Origin: Aradus depressus
Lineage: Eukaryota; Arthropoda; Insecta; Hemiptera; Aradidae
NCBI GenBank assembly: GCA_963662175.1
Contig: OY759223.1
Location: forward strand, 6,977,549 to 7,041,548
Direction: 5' to 3'
DNA length: 64,000 nt
The first letter of the stretch is position 1. Every line of letters starts with the position of its first letter. The notes under the pieces are model-generated. The model had not been told where the DNA came from. It did no database searches and saw nothing but the letters and a program-made list of their open reading frames with translations. Position numbers and translations under genes: made by a program. Below are positions 1-12,000 of the stretch, piece after piece.

Positions 1-60
1 TAAGAATGGTTCGCTCTCAACAAACTAACTTAGTATACAAATAAACCTGACGATGCTTTA

Positions 61-252
61 ATGACGAAACCAGTAGAGTATGTATACAATTTGTGTGGAC
101 TGGAGCAATATTATCTGAGAATGTTGAAGGAAAAGGGAGTTTCGTCGTTAAGGATGGAAACTCACAAGATTGGCCAAGTTTCGGAAAATATTTATTTCCT
201 TCATCAGGGTTTAACAGAAAATAACAAACTAATTAGGCAATTATTAACTTAA
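61..252 (+). CDS. Unrecognised short ORF, possible terminal exon
   Basis: Open frame of 63 residues from the first ATG. The frame stays open upstream to a stop near base 34, and an acceptor-like CTTAG at about 30-34 could make it a terminal exon. The peptide is mixed in composition (contains YVYNLCGLEQYYLRMLKEKG) and is not low-complexity, unlike the repeats around it. I do not recognise the family and see no clear continuation. It is on the opposite strand to the CHK gene, so it is not that gene's next exon. It could equally be a transposon remnant. Confidence 0.2.
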   Translation: MTKPVEYVYNLCGLEQYYLRMLKEKGVSSLRMETHKIGQVSENIYFLHQGLTENNKLIRQLLT

Positions 253-354
253 GTTGGTTACATTTCATGCAAACACTTCCACTCCACCCTGATATCTCAA
301 GTAACTCAGGTAATGGAGACTCACAGTTCACAAACATATCTACTTTACGTCATA

Positions 355-967
355 ATTACTTCCCCAACTATACGAAGTGTAGTTATGTAATCGGTCCAAA
401 ATTCGATGCGAAGGTTTCAACGGAATTTCATGTTCTCCAATAACTATCGATGTAATGAATGTATCGACATGAAATTTCATATTTGAAGTCAAAACCCAAT
501 GAGGACATAACCTGTCCAATTCCAGAGATATCGGCCGTAGGAAAGGGAAGGGCTCAATTCAAAAGCCCTAATAACATCCGATGTAATGAATTTATCAACA
601 CAAAATTGAATATGAAGATTTAGGAGCGTGTGTATCTTGAACGTCGTGAACACGATAACTCCCGATAGGATGGATGTAACGACACGAAATGTTATATGTG
701 TACACAGAATCCCCTAAGGACAACACCTACTCAATTTCAGTCAAATCGACCAAAGGGAAAGAAGGGATTAAAGGGTGGCTTAACACAACCCTAATAACTG
801 CCGATGTAATAAATGTATCGACACAAAACTTAGTATAAGGATTCAGAAGTCACTATGTAAGTTAAATATTGAGTTTAAGCCCAAACTGTCAAGTGGCTTT
901 GGAGGGAGAGCGGAAACGTAATTGATTAATATATGTGGGGGAAAGTACATAACAGGTGATTCACCGA
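355..967 (+). repeat. Rep-1 copy, near full length
   Basis: Family-defining copy of the most abundant repeat here. It opens with an ACTTCCCCA-type end followed by a GTTATGTAATCGGTC-like block. It then runs through successive blocks each containing ATGTAATGAATNTATCNACA, and closes with a GATTAAT...GGGGGAAAGTACAT block and GATTCACCGA. Both termini carry versions of ACTTCCCC in opposite orientation, so short terminal inverted repeats are plausible. No coding capacity is visible. Other copies below are named by the same orientation. Confidence 0.8.
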
Positions 968-1124
968 TTTTTTTTACTACTATTGTCATTACTAATCACA
1001 TGGAGGTCAGACTCTAAGAGTTAATATCTGTTTATGTATCTAATTTATAAGTTATCTTAATGTATACATTTTTATGACGTATCCCATTACCAACTTTTGG
1101 TTTAAAAATAAATATTATTATCAC

Positions 1125-1292
1125 CTGACATGTGTTGGTTCTCCGTCGGTCCCATATCTGAACATGACGTTGTTCACCCAACAGTCTCCGTGGTTCAGTG
1201 CATTGAACATGGTGTCATCTCTTCGGAAGCTCTCCGTCAGTAGCTCTTCTATGTTCGCTGCTATCTTCCGCAGAGACTCAGCGTCCTCTTTC
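1125..1292 (-). CDS. CHK kinase-like gene, coding exon 5 (catalytic loop)
   Basis: 168 bases with acceptor TTTTTATAG and donor GTGATA. It encodes the helix KEDAESLRKIAANIEELL and the diagnostic catalytic loop LNHGDCWVNNVMFRY. The next family landmark (the DFQ metal-binding motif) should follow at once in the next exon. It is not found between 1 and 1124, so that exon is outside the window. Confidence 0.9.
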
Positions 1293-4200
1293 CTATAAAA
1301 AAAAAAATATATATATAAATGTTATTTGTTAGCATTGTATAGGTCGAAGATGGACTATGAAACTTTGTTAATGAAAATATGAAGATGGCTGATATAGTGA
1401 GAAGGACGCCGGTAGCTCAGTGGTCATGATGTCATGCATGCTTGCCTGAGCTCAAAATGGCGGGTTCAAAACCATAAAATAAACTTAAGCACGCCGTACT
1501 TCGGTAAAAGGCCCCTGTGAATAAAAATTTAAAGTAGGCAAAATTTAGGACTTCTATAGTAGAGTCGGGCTCATATCTATGAGAGTGACGAAAGAGCGCT
1601 CTGGTGGTAGGCGATGACCTTGTAATTAAAGCCCGGGCTTGAGTCAAAATAACTAACTATAGTGAGAAGTGATTATTTCACAGGATGCAAAATAAAAACC
1701 AAGACTGGCCTCTTATAAATGTTATTATTTTGTGCTAACCGACTGTTACTTTTGTGGTCTGTCTATGATATTCTACATTATCTGTATTATAGGTGAGGTT
1801 AGGTTTTATGACTCATGCCAAGGCTTTAGCTACGAGGTCATATCGCCTACTACCAGAGCGCTCTTTCGTCACTCTGGTGGACATGAGCCCGACTCTACTG
1901 TGGGAGTCCTAAATTTTTATTCACCTAAGGCAGGGGTCTTTAACGAGTACCTAATATCATACAGGCTCGGGACCATCGCTTAACGCCTCATCCGAAGGAC
2001 GGCGTGCTTAAGTTTATTTTACCTTTCGAATCCATGTTCTTGAGCTCAGAAGCCAAGCACGTATACCACTGAGCTACCGGCGCCCTCAACTATATTATAT
2101 CCAGCTTCTTAACTCGGGCACACTTTTTTTTTCGCAGGTTAATTGCAACTGTTGAAGTTGTTGAATGGCTTTATCGACACGAAATTATATATGTGTATCC
2201 AAAAGCCTCTAGGGGGTGACATGTTGATTTTCAGTCAAATCGGCCAAAGGGAAGGGGGGGGGATTAGAAAGGAGGCTTAACACAAAAATTCGAATAATTG
2301 CCGATGTAATAAATATATCGATACAAAATTTAGAATTAGGATTCAGAAGCCACTGAACACGTCACATATTGAGTTTTAGCCCAAACGGTCGATTGACTTT
2401 GGAGAAAGAAAGCGAAAATGTAATTGATTAATTCGTGCTAGGAAATTGGTAGTAGGCGACATATTTTTTTGGTAATCAGGGGTTTGGAAAATATAAAATT
2501 CCAGTGAAAACTCAACATAGAATTTCTGACTGATTACATAACTTCCCCTATACTTATACCTTTGTATAACTGAAATAAAACTTAACTTATGATATTGCCA
2601 GTAGAGCAATGATGTGTCACCAACTCAGTACATTACCAGTTTTCTCCCCACTTGTTCTCCATTGTGTCCACTAGTTGGTGTAGACCCACTTTGTAGAATT
2701 TTCCAATAAGCTCAGATTCCACTTGGAAGTAATGCTTCTCAAAATCTTGAACGAGAAAATCCCCTCTTTCTCTGAAAAAAAAAAATAAAAAAAAATTAAT
2801 GAAAGTCTAGGTGAATTCTGAAAAAATCAAGTCATTATGTCATAGTTACTCATTGTATCAAAGAGCTTTTATTATTATTTATTTACAAAAGAAAATATTA
2901 CATGATACAGATAATGGTACTGCCATTAATGATTCTAGCTGTGAATTGTCAGTTAGAATCATAGCATGGCTACATTATTGATGATTTTTTCCAGCATTTT
3001 TTCCAGAGGTGCAGGGGCGTAGCCAGGGGGGCGGGGGGCGTGCCCCCCTGGTCAGAGCAAAAAACAAAGATAAAAACTAAATAAACTAAAAAAAAAATAA
3101 CTTCTAAGTTGAGAAACGCGGACATATTGTGGAAACTTGTGATAAATAAATAAAACAAACTTATTTTTGAAATATTGTCTATTCCACTAAAGATATATAT
3201 ACATATATAACTACCGGTTTCGGCTTTATACCATCGTCAGGTCTAGTTATGAACTAGTTATGAACTAGACCTGACGATGGTATAAAGCCGAAACCGGTAG
3301 TTATATATGTATATATATCTTTAGTGGAATAGACAATATTTCAAAAATAAGTTTGTTTTATTTATTTAAAAAAAAATATTTTTATTAAAAATGGATTGCT
3401 TGCAAGTTACCAATAGGATCTTCAAATTTCCCGTGCGTCTGATTTCTATAACAGCAATCAGCTGTTACATAAATGTACATGTACAAAACAAGTCATATTA
3501 CATTTATTTAAATATAGGTATATGAATTCGATCATTTCATTTCCTCGCTCAAAATCTTCATTTATGTTATACTCATTGTTCTTTATACTCATAAAGCCGA
3601 TTTTACATGCGCAGTAAAATTGCAAAGCGCCGCAGCAGCAAATGCACGCTATTGAATGTGAGTCATTTAATTCTAAAATCACAGAAACGACAGCGTGCAT
3701 TTGCTGCTGCTGCGCTTTGCATTTTTGCTGCTCATGTAAAGTCAACTCAAGTATTACAGTCAGTGGTTACCTCAGGGGGAGCTTCTAGAGGTCCGAGTCT
3801 CCCAAATTAATAATAAAAAGCCTGCAACGCTAACCACTGAAACTGCGGGCTGTGCCCCCGGGAGTCTATACTCCCACCCACGTAGCCTTTGCCCCCTCCC
3901 CCCCTGCTCAAAATCCTGGCTAGCCCCTGCAGATGTGTCTTCTTTTTTGACAATATGAACGATACATGTTCATAGTGACCAGAATAAGGGACGTGAAAGT
4001 GTCCCGAAATATGGTCAAAAAAGAAGACATCTCTGGAAAAAATGTTTAAGAAATACATTATTATTATTTACAAATAGGTATTCACAACTGTATAAATAAT
4101 ATATACAAGAAAATTTGATAAAAGAGTAAAATATGGCATAGTCAAAATGAAAAGAGGGGAGAAATCACTCAGTGGATCTCCCTAGTCACTGAATTGCATT

Positions 4201-7200
4201 TATATCACTGTCACTGCTGCTACTAAGGAAGTCTCCAGGCCATTGGCGTTTAAGATGTCGTTGAGGAAGTGTAGAACAACGGAGGGGACGAACTAGAGGC
4301 TTACTATGAGAACTAAGAGAAGAAAATCATTTGTTATATTTGGATTTAGCATATTCGGTGACAAACAAGTCCGTAAGTCCACATCCGTTTTTCCGTTGTA
4401 TATAAGTCTTTTTTATTTTCACAGTTAATTAAGATATTTTGTCTAGTAGTCATAGTAACATTTTATTGCGTCTGTTCATTTCTTGTCTCTTGCTACATTA
4501 TCAGATTTACATATAAAAATTCGGGACATTACATTAATAACTTCAGTTATTAGTTTTTTCGTGTTAATCTCCTCCTCCCTTTCGGACGATTTGGCTTAAA
4601 GTCAATAGGTTTCGTCCTTATGGAGTTCTGGACACAACCAGAAAATTTCGACATATTCAATGTAACAAGAGTTATCATGGTCAAAAACAGGGAATTTTTA
4701 TTAATTTTTTGGTATATATAATTCCGGTGGAAATTCCAGATCGAACTTATGACCGATTACATAACTTCCCCTATACTTCGTAGAGCTCAGGAAGTAACAG
4801 AAAATTTATGGAATAGAGGTACTTTTTATGTTGTAATGTACTATGTTGCCAGAAAGGAGATAAACCTTACAACGGAAGATGGAAAGTGTAACAATATCTG
4901 AAATAGGAGTGTTCACATGGCTTAACCTAGCCTTAGAAGGCTGTCCATACGTGTATGTGCCTTACAAGGCTGTCCAGATGGGGCTTTACAAAGGCCTTAT
5001 AAAGATCAGCCCCCCAGGGAGAGATGATCGCCCCCCCCTCCTCGCTCTCTCTCTCTGTGATCCGATTAAAGATCTTTCGATTCTTTCAGCACTTTCTATA
5101 TCTTTCTCTAGGTTGAAAACATTTCTACTTTTGTCAAATATTGGAACCACCTTGTGTACAGCCGGATGTTCACGCTATCAACCTTTTAGAAAATGAACCT
5201 ACAGAAGAAGGTAACACCTACTCCTAATCCGAATATCTTTGTGTATTCGCTATCAAGTAGTTCTCGTGTATCCACTGTAAATTGAGGGCGCCGGTACCTC
5301 AGTGGGATGCGTGCTTGCCTTCTGAGCTCAAAAACGTGGGTTCGAAACCCAACCGAGGCCCTTAGTTTATTTAATCTGTGAGGTAAAATAAACTTAAGCA
5401 CGCCGACTTTCGGATGGGACGTTAAGCGATGGTCCCGAGCCTGCACGATGTCTGGTATTCGTTAAAGACCCGTGCTCTAGGAGAATAAAAATTTACGGCA
5501 GGCGAAATTTAGGACTCCCACAGTAGAGTCGGGCTCATGTCCACCAGAGTGACGAAAGAGCGCTCTGGTAGTAAGCGATATGACCTCGTAGTTAAAGCCC
5601 GGGCATGAGTAATAAAAATCAACCTAACCTCCACTGTAAATTAAAATAGTTACTACTAAAGTTATTAAATTGTAACAATAGCACAGGTAAAACTAAAATT
5701 AAAGATACAATTATTATTAGTAGCTTTTTTACGTTGAAATTTCATATGTAAATTCAAAGCCCTATGAGGACATCTAATAAATTTCAGCATAATCGACCGA
5801 AGAGAAGGGGGAGATCAAAGTAGATACCCAATAACTGCTTGAATGAATCGACAAGAAATTCCATATTTTTAGTCAAAACTCCATGCGGTCAATACTTGTT
5901 AAAGTCCAGGGAAATCGGTCGAAGGAAAACAGGGGAAGGCTCAACTCAAAAACTCCAATAACTGCCGAAGTAATGAATTTATCGACACAAAATTTAGGGT
6001 GAGGACTTAGCAGCCCCTATATAAGTCAACTATTGATTATTAGGACAAACGGTCCATAGGTTTTAGAAGGAGAAGCGAAAAATTAATTGATTAATTCCTT
6101 CTGGGGAACTTTTTTTCACTTCATTCTTTGTAGGTGAACCATGACCTAATTTTTGGAAAACCTTAAAAGAATTTCTCACAACATACCTAAAATGATAATA
6201 GACGATTTTCAACGTACACTGAACTTACTTCAGTATTGCTGATAGCGCATGAAATTTCGCCAAAGAGCGCACGACGAGAGAGCAATGCGCAAAATCCAGA
6301 CCTTTCCTTCGTTCTCCCATTTTGTAGCCATGCTCCTGAAACAAATCAGCAATAATAAAAAATTCAAATTTGAAAATAATTATAATAATTAGGGCACCGG
6401 TAGCTCAGTGGTATCTGTGCTTGCTTATTGAGCTCAAGATCGCATGCTTGAAACCCGGCCGAAACCCTTATGTTTTTTACCTGAGAAGTGAAATAATCTT
6501 AAGCTATGCAATCCTTCGGATGGGACGTTAAGCGATGGTCCCGAACCTGTACGATGTCAGATACTCGTTAAAGACTCCTAGGTGAATAAACCTGGATACG
6601 CAAAATTTAGGACGCATATCCACCAGAGTGACGAAGGAGCGCTATGGTAGTAGGCGATATCACATAGTTAAAGAGGCTGCCCTCCGGGCATGAGTCATAA
6701 TAACTAATAATAATAATAATAATAATAAACTCTTTTACCAATTACACTAAACAATACGATATATATATATATATTTTTTTTTAAATTTATAAAACATAAT
6801 GTCGGTGTCACTGGCTTTGTACTTCAGTGGGCCGATTGGGCTAAAAATCAATATTTTAATTACATAATTGCTTCTGAATTCTTATACTAAATTTTGTGTC
6901 GATATATTCATTACATCGGCAGTTATTGGGATTTTTGAGTTGAGCCCTACTGTGATCCCCATCACTCCCTTTCGGCTGATCCCTGACAATCTATAGATGT
7001 CGTTCTTATAAGGGTTTATATTTACATATACAATTTTGTCTCAATACATTCATTACAACGGCAGATATTAGAGTTCTTGTGTTAAGTCACACCCCTAATC
7101 CCCCTCCCCTTTATCCGATTTGGCTGAAATTCAATATTGTCCTTGGAGAGTTCTGGATATACATATAATATTTCGTGTTAATACATTCAATCTAACGGGG

Positions 7201-9010
7201 GTTGTGTGTGTTCAGAGACACACAGACAAACAGCTTTCTTCGAATCAGATGGTCGGAAAACATGAAAATCCGTAGAAAGCTTCTGATCGATTACATAACT
7301 TCCTCCATACTTCGTATAACTGAGAAAATTAAAAAACAAAAGGAATTGAGAGGCTGTAAAATAAAGTGAGTAATACAGTTAGAAGACAGAGAGCAGCACG
7401 GGTATGTGTTGTGAAAACAACGTAGTTCGTGTGTGTGGAACTTGCTTGTTAAAGGTAAAAAAAAACTGTATGTGTACTCTGCGTATCATGAGATCGTTAT
7501 GTAGTGTTCTGTTGTTTACGCATCGTGGCCATTGTGATATCAGTCTGAGAATGTCTTGGTTGAAAGGCCATAGTTCGTTCTTGTTTGATGTTTTTGATGA
7601 ACCGTATTTCTGTGATCCGTATGTCCATAACGACTAATATAAAACACAAATATATAACGCAATACTCCAGCCTATGTGGACTTGAACTATGGGTTTCTGC
7701 CAAAGCTTCCAATATTTAGCGCATTCAATTCTTGTAATCCAAAATCCTTCGTACAATAGCCAATACTCCTCGTTATATTTCCAACAAAGCCCTTCACACT
7801 GATCTCAATATTCCCTTTGTCACCGAATTAGATAAATCCAGGTACAAAAAAATGATTTTCCTCCTTCAGTACCTACATTAATCTTCTAGTCCGAGCCCTC
7901 CATTCTGCCACACTTCCCGAACGACGCCTTAAGCGCCAACGGCCTAGAGACCTTCTCAGATCAGGCAGTGACATTATCATAAATGAGTGAGACTCAGTGC
8001 CTAGGGAGTCTCACCACCGGGTGATTTCTCCTCTCTTGACATTTTGACATTACCATTTTTTTTCCCTTAGCACATTTTCTTGCGTATATACTTCTTATAC
8101 AGTTGTAAATATCTATTTGTTAATAAAAAATTTTTTAAAAAAGTATGTCCATAATGGTCTCAGTAAGTTTAACAGTTCCTTATTCTGTCTAATTTTCAGT
8201 AGAATATTTTTAATCGACGATTCATTCAAAACTTATTTCGACTAGGTGTTCAAAATATAGAAGTGGACTCAATAAATATGTTCTATAAAAGAAGATTCTG
8301 ATTGACAGAAGGAATAGTTAACATAAAGAATAAATGTATTATAGATACTGATGATGAGAGTGCTTCCTGAAACGTTTGTAATTGCTATTTATTCAATTCA
8401 TTGAAGGCAAAAAATAAATTACACAAAGCAATTTTCGATCTTTTACCCAGGTTGTATAATTTGTGAACGAGTTCTAAGAGAGAATTAACAGAGCGAAAAT
8501 GTTCATAGACATTTTCATATAGATAGTAGAGGAATTTTAGGAGTTCTAGAAAATTTCTTAAAATAGGATCAGCTGATAAAGAATAACACTTACAGACAGG
8601 TCCTCCAATAGCAGAGTCTCAAAGCCCTTGGTGGCGACAGTGCGGCCCCAGATCGGGTCCCCAGTCTCTCTCTCTAGACGAATACTTTCCATGAGTGGAA
8701 GTACCTCTTTGTACATCTGTCAAAGAACAAATATATTAATAATAATAATTGTATTGTACAAATAATAGTAATAATTTTTATTGACGGGATTGAGCCCAAT
8801 ATACAATTTGTTAAGTATACTTATTTAAATAAATACACAGAAAAAAAAAAAAAATTATCTCCATGGAAGAATAACAATAATTAGGCTTGAACATAGAACA
8901 AAAAATAATAATATGATAACATTGAACAGAAAAAAAAAACTTAAATTTAACCAACATGTATTTATATATTTAAAACAATAAGAAATAAATAAGGCAAACA
9001 TTTGAAGAAA

Positions 9011-9049
<39 letters not shown>

Positions 9050-12000
9050 TTAAAATATAGTTAGTTATTATGATTCTTGCCCGGGCTCTAACTACGAGGT
9101 CATCTACTACCAGAGCGCTTTCGTCACTCTGGTGGACATGGGCCCGACTCTACTCTGGAAGTCCTACATTTTCCCTACACAGATTTATTCACCTTGGATA
9201 GGGGTCTTTAACGAGTACCTGACATCCGAAAGGCTTACTTGACGTCCCATCCGAAGGACGACATGCTCAAGGTTTTTTCACCTCCCAGATAAAAAAACCT
9301 AAGGAGTGCTAGCTTGAGATACAAGCTGTGAGGTTTATTACCCAACCAATTCAATTCGTACATTGATTGAAAGTTTTTGAACTGAATATGAAAGCATGAG
9401 GAATAAAAATATCGAAAAAGTGTACTCGAGAAAATCTGGGAGGGGAGGGGAAAAAAAAAATTCGATGAGTTTCATGTTTTCCGACCTCCTGCTTCTAAAA
9501 ATAAAAAAAAAAAAATCTGTCTGTGTACACGATAACTCCCGATAGAATGAATGTATTCTCAAGAAATTTTATAAGTATATCCAGAACTCTCCAAAGACAA
9601 CACCTATTGAATTTCAGCCAAGGAGGCTTAACACAAGAACTCTAATAACTGCCGTTTTAATGAATGTATTGACACAATATTGTATCTGTAAATACAAATC
9701 CCTATAAGAACGACACCTCTATTAATTGTCAGCGGAATCAGCCGAAAGGGAGAGATGGGTACCTCAGTAGGCGCTCAAATCAAAAATCCCATAAAATGCC
9801 GATGTAAAATAATAAATGTATCGACACAAAATTTAATATGAAGATTCAAAAGCCACTTTGTAAGTCAAATATTGAAATTTAGCTCTAAAGGCACACGGAA
9901 GTACATAGCCAGTAACTCACCAAAATTTTTTTAAAATTAAATTTCATATGTACCATCCTTTTAAACCCCCGTTCATGCATAGGCCTAACTTTGATGGGAG
10001 AATGGTAAATTCCTATAAAATGAGTTAACTATTCAACGGTTTGAATTTTCATAAAAACAAAAATGCCGAAAGGGTGTGGGAGGCAGAAATATGTCAAATA
10101 CTCGTAAATATGGTTTCATCGAGGGTCTTATTACACGTCTGAAAACGTAGAAAGTAAAAAAAATATATATATTTATTAATTTAGTAAAATATGATCTTGG
10201 GTTCATAAATACAAGTATTATATGCACTATTACTTACTGTTTTTATTGCAATATTTCTTGTTGAGGGCCGCTGAAATGATTTAAAGCCAGATAAACCTTT
10301 TTCTACATACCCACACAAAATAACGTTGACACTTCACCTGCTTGTTCATCAGGAGGTGGTTTCATCCTCTTCTTCTTGTGTAGAATACGAAATTATTAGA
10401 ATATTCTTTATTTTTTTTAGTTTTTTTTTTATACTCCAGTAATGTAGATAATAATTATTCATTATAGTTAAACAAAATAAAAATTAAACCCTAATATGGT
10501 GCATTTCCATAACCTTTCGTCAATTTAGTAAGTGATAAGCAAAGAGGTTGGAATATAATGGAGGGGCAAACCTCATAGCAACATGAGTAAGAGGGGGGAT
10601 GAGTCAAACGAAAAGATCCGCCTTTACGTCCAACTGCAAAAATAATTATTTTACTTATACTAAAAATTGTGTTTACTGCAAATTTTTATCGTAAAATGTT
10701 TTCAACAGAAGTTATAGCACATTAAATTCCTATTAAAATTATGTATAAAAGGTAATAATTTAAGAAGCAATTTTCAAGTTTCATAAAGATTAGTTATCAA
10801 TGTGAAACACCGACAATGTACTTCCCCAGAACGAATTAATCAATTAACTTTTCGCTCCCTCTCCAAAACCAGTCGACCGTTTGCGCTAATATTCAACAGT
10901 TGACTTACATATGGGCTTCTAAATCCTCATACAAACATTTTGTGTAGATAAATTCATTATAACTGCAGTTATTCGATTATTTGAGTTAAGCAACCCTCTA
11001 ATTCCCACTTTCCCTTTGTTTGATTGGGCTGAAAATCAATAGGTGTCGCCATTACCGGTTTCTGGATTCACATATAAAATTTCGTATCGATACATTCATT
11101 CTATCGGGAGTTTTTAGAGAGAAGACTATAAAGTATGTACATATATAGATATTAAGAAGTACCTAAGGGTACAACATTAAAATTTAAATTTAAAGGCGGA
11201 TTACATTAAAAGGAGTATTATATTAAGAAGTTAATGAAAAAGGATTTTTAACTTTTTGGAATTTTAAATATGATTTATATTTTCAGAGTACAGAGAAAAA
11301 AATTCAACATAGAAGAAGAAGATTTCTTTCGTTTTTCTTCTTTTTTTTTTTATTTTTGAACGGATTTTCCAGGTAGCTTTTAGCTTTTTTAGAGTTTTAT
11401 TTTTTCTATTTCTAATTACCAAATATTTTTAATTAATTAGGACTCGTATTATAAACGGCAGGAACAAAAAAAAAAGTCTTCGGTAAGTCAGTTCTCGAGA
11501 ACAAATTAATCAACCAAGTTTTTCATCTCCCTCAAAAAGCAATGGACCGTTTGGGCTAAAAATCAATAATTGAGTTACACAGAGACTTCTGAAGCCTTAT
11601 AATAAATTTGGTGTCGATATTTCATTACACTGGCAGTTATTGGGTTTTTTTAAGTTGAGCCCAACTTCTCTGATTCTCACATTCCCTTTGTCGATGGTGC
11701 TGAAAATCAATAGGTCTTATGAGGTTCTGGATAGGCATGTTTCGTATCAATACATGAATGTAGCAATTGTAACCGAACAACGACGGTGTCGCTAAGCGGA
11801 CAAACATACAAATATATCCAAACAGCCTGCCAGCTGATAATTGAATAAGTGCAGACCATATGTTTGTATATTATAAATCGTATCATTACAAAATAAATGT
11901 AATAAAAATATCATTAGTTAGTGTCCATGTGTCGATGTGTAATTACGAACATTTTTAACAAAAATAATTTTTTTTTTTTTTTTGTAAATAATGTTAACAT

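Larger units (their letters stand above)
3143..3368. repeat. Perfect 106-bp-arm palindrome carrying two hammerhead-like motifs
   Basis: Arms 3143-3248 and 3263-3368 are exact reverse complements as far as I can check. Between them is a 14-bp centre built from a short direct repeat (TAGTTATGAAC). Each arm contains CTGACGA...GAAAC in divergent orientation, with the shared 3' flank (TTTAGTGGAATAGACAATAT) seen at other ribozyme relics here. Lack of arm divergence suggests recent origin or gene conversion. Confidence 0.9.
3004..3937. mobile_element. hAT-like non-autonomous element with 8-bp target duplication
   Basis: Element 3012-3929 begins CAGGGGCGTAGCCAGG and ends CCTGGCTAGCCCCTG. These are terminal inverted repeats of the type seen in hAT elements. 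The flanks CAGAGGTG (3004-3011) and CAGATGTG (3930-3937) are an 8-bp duplication with one mismatch, as expected for hAT. No transposase is visible. The interior carries the perfect palindrome 3143-3368 and a second hairpin at about 3601-3740, so it is a composite. It lies in CHK intron 3, and probably interrupted a foldback sequence whose arms (CATTTTTTCCAGA... and ...TCTGGAAAAAATG) flank it. Confidence 0.75.

Noticed and set aside
10260..10385. Fourth hammerhead motif on minus
   Set aside because: CTGATGA is followed by GAAG instead of GAAA and stem II does not form.
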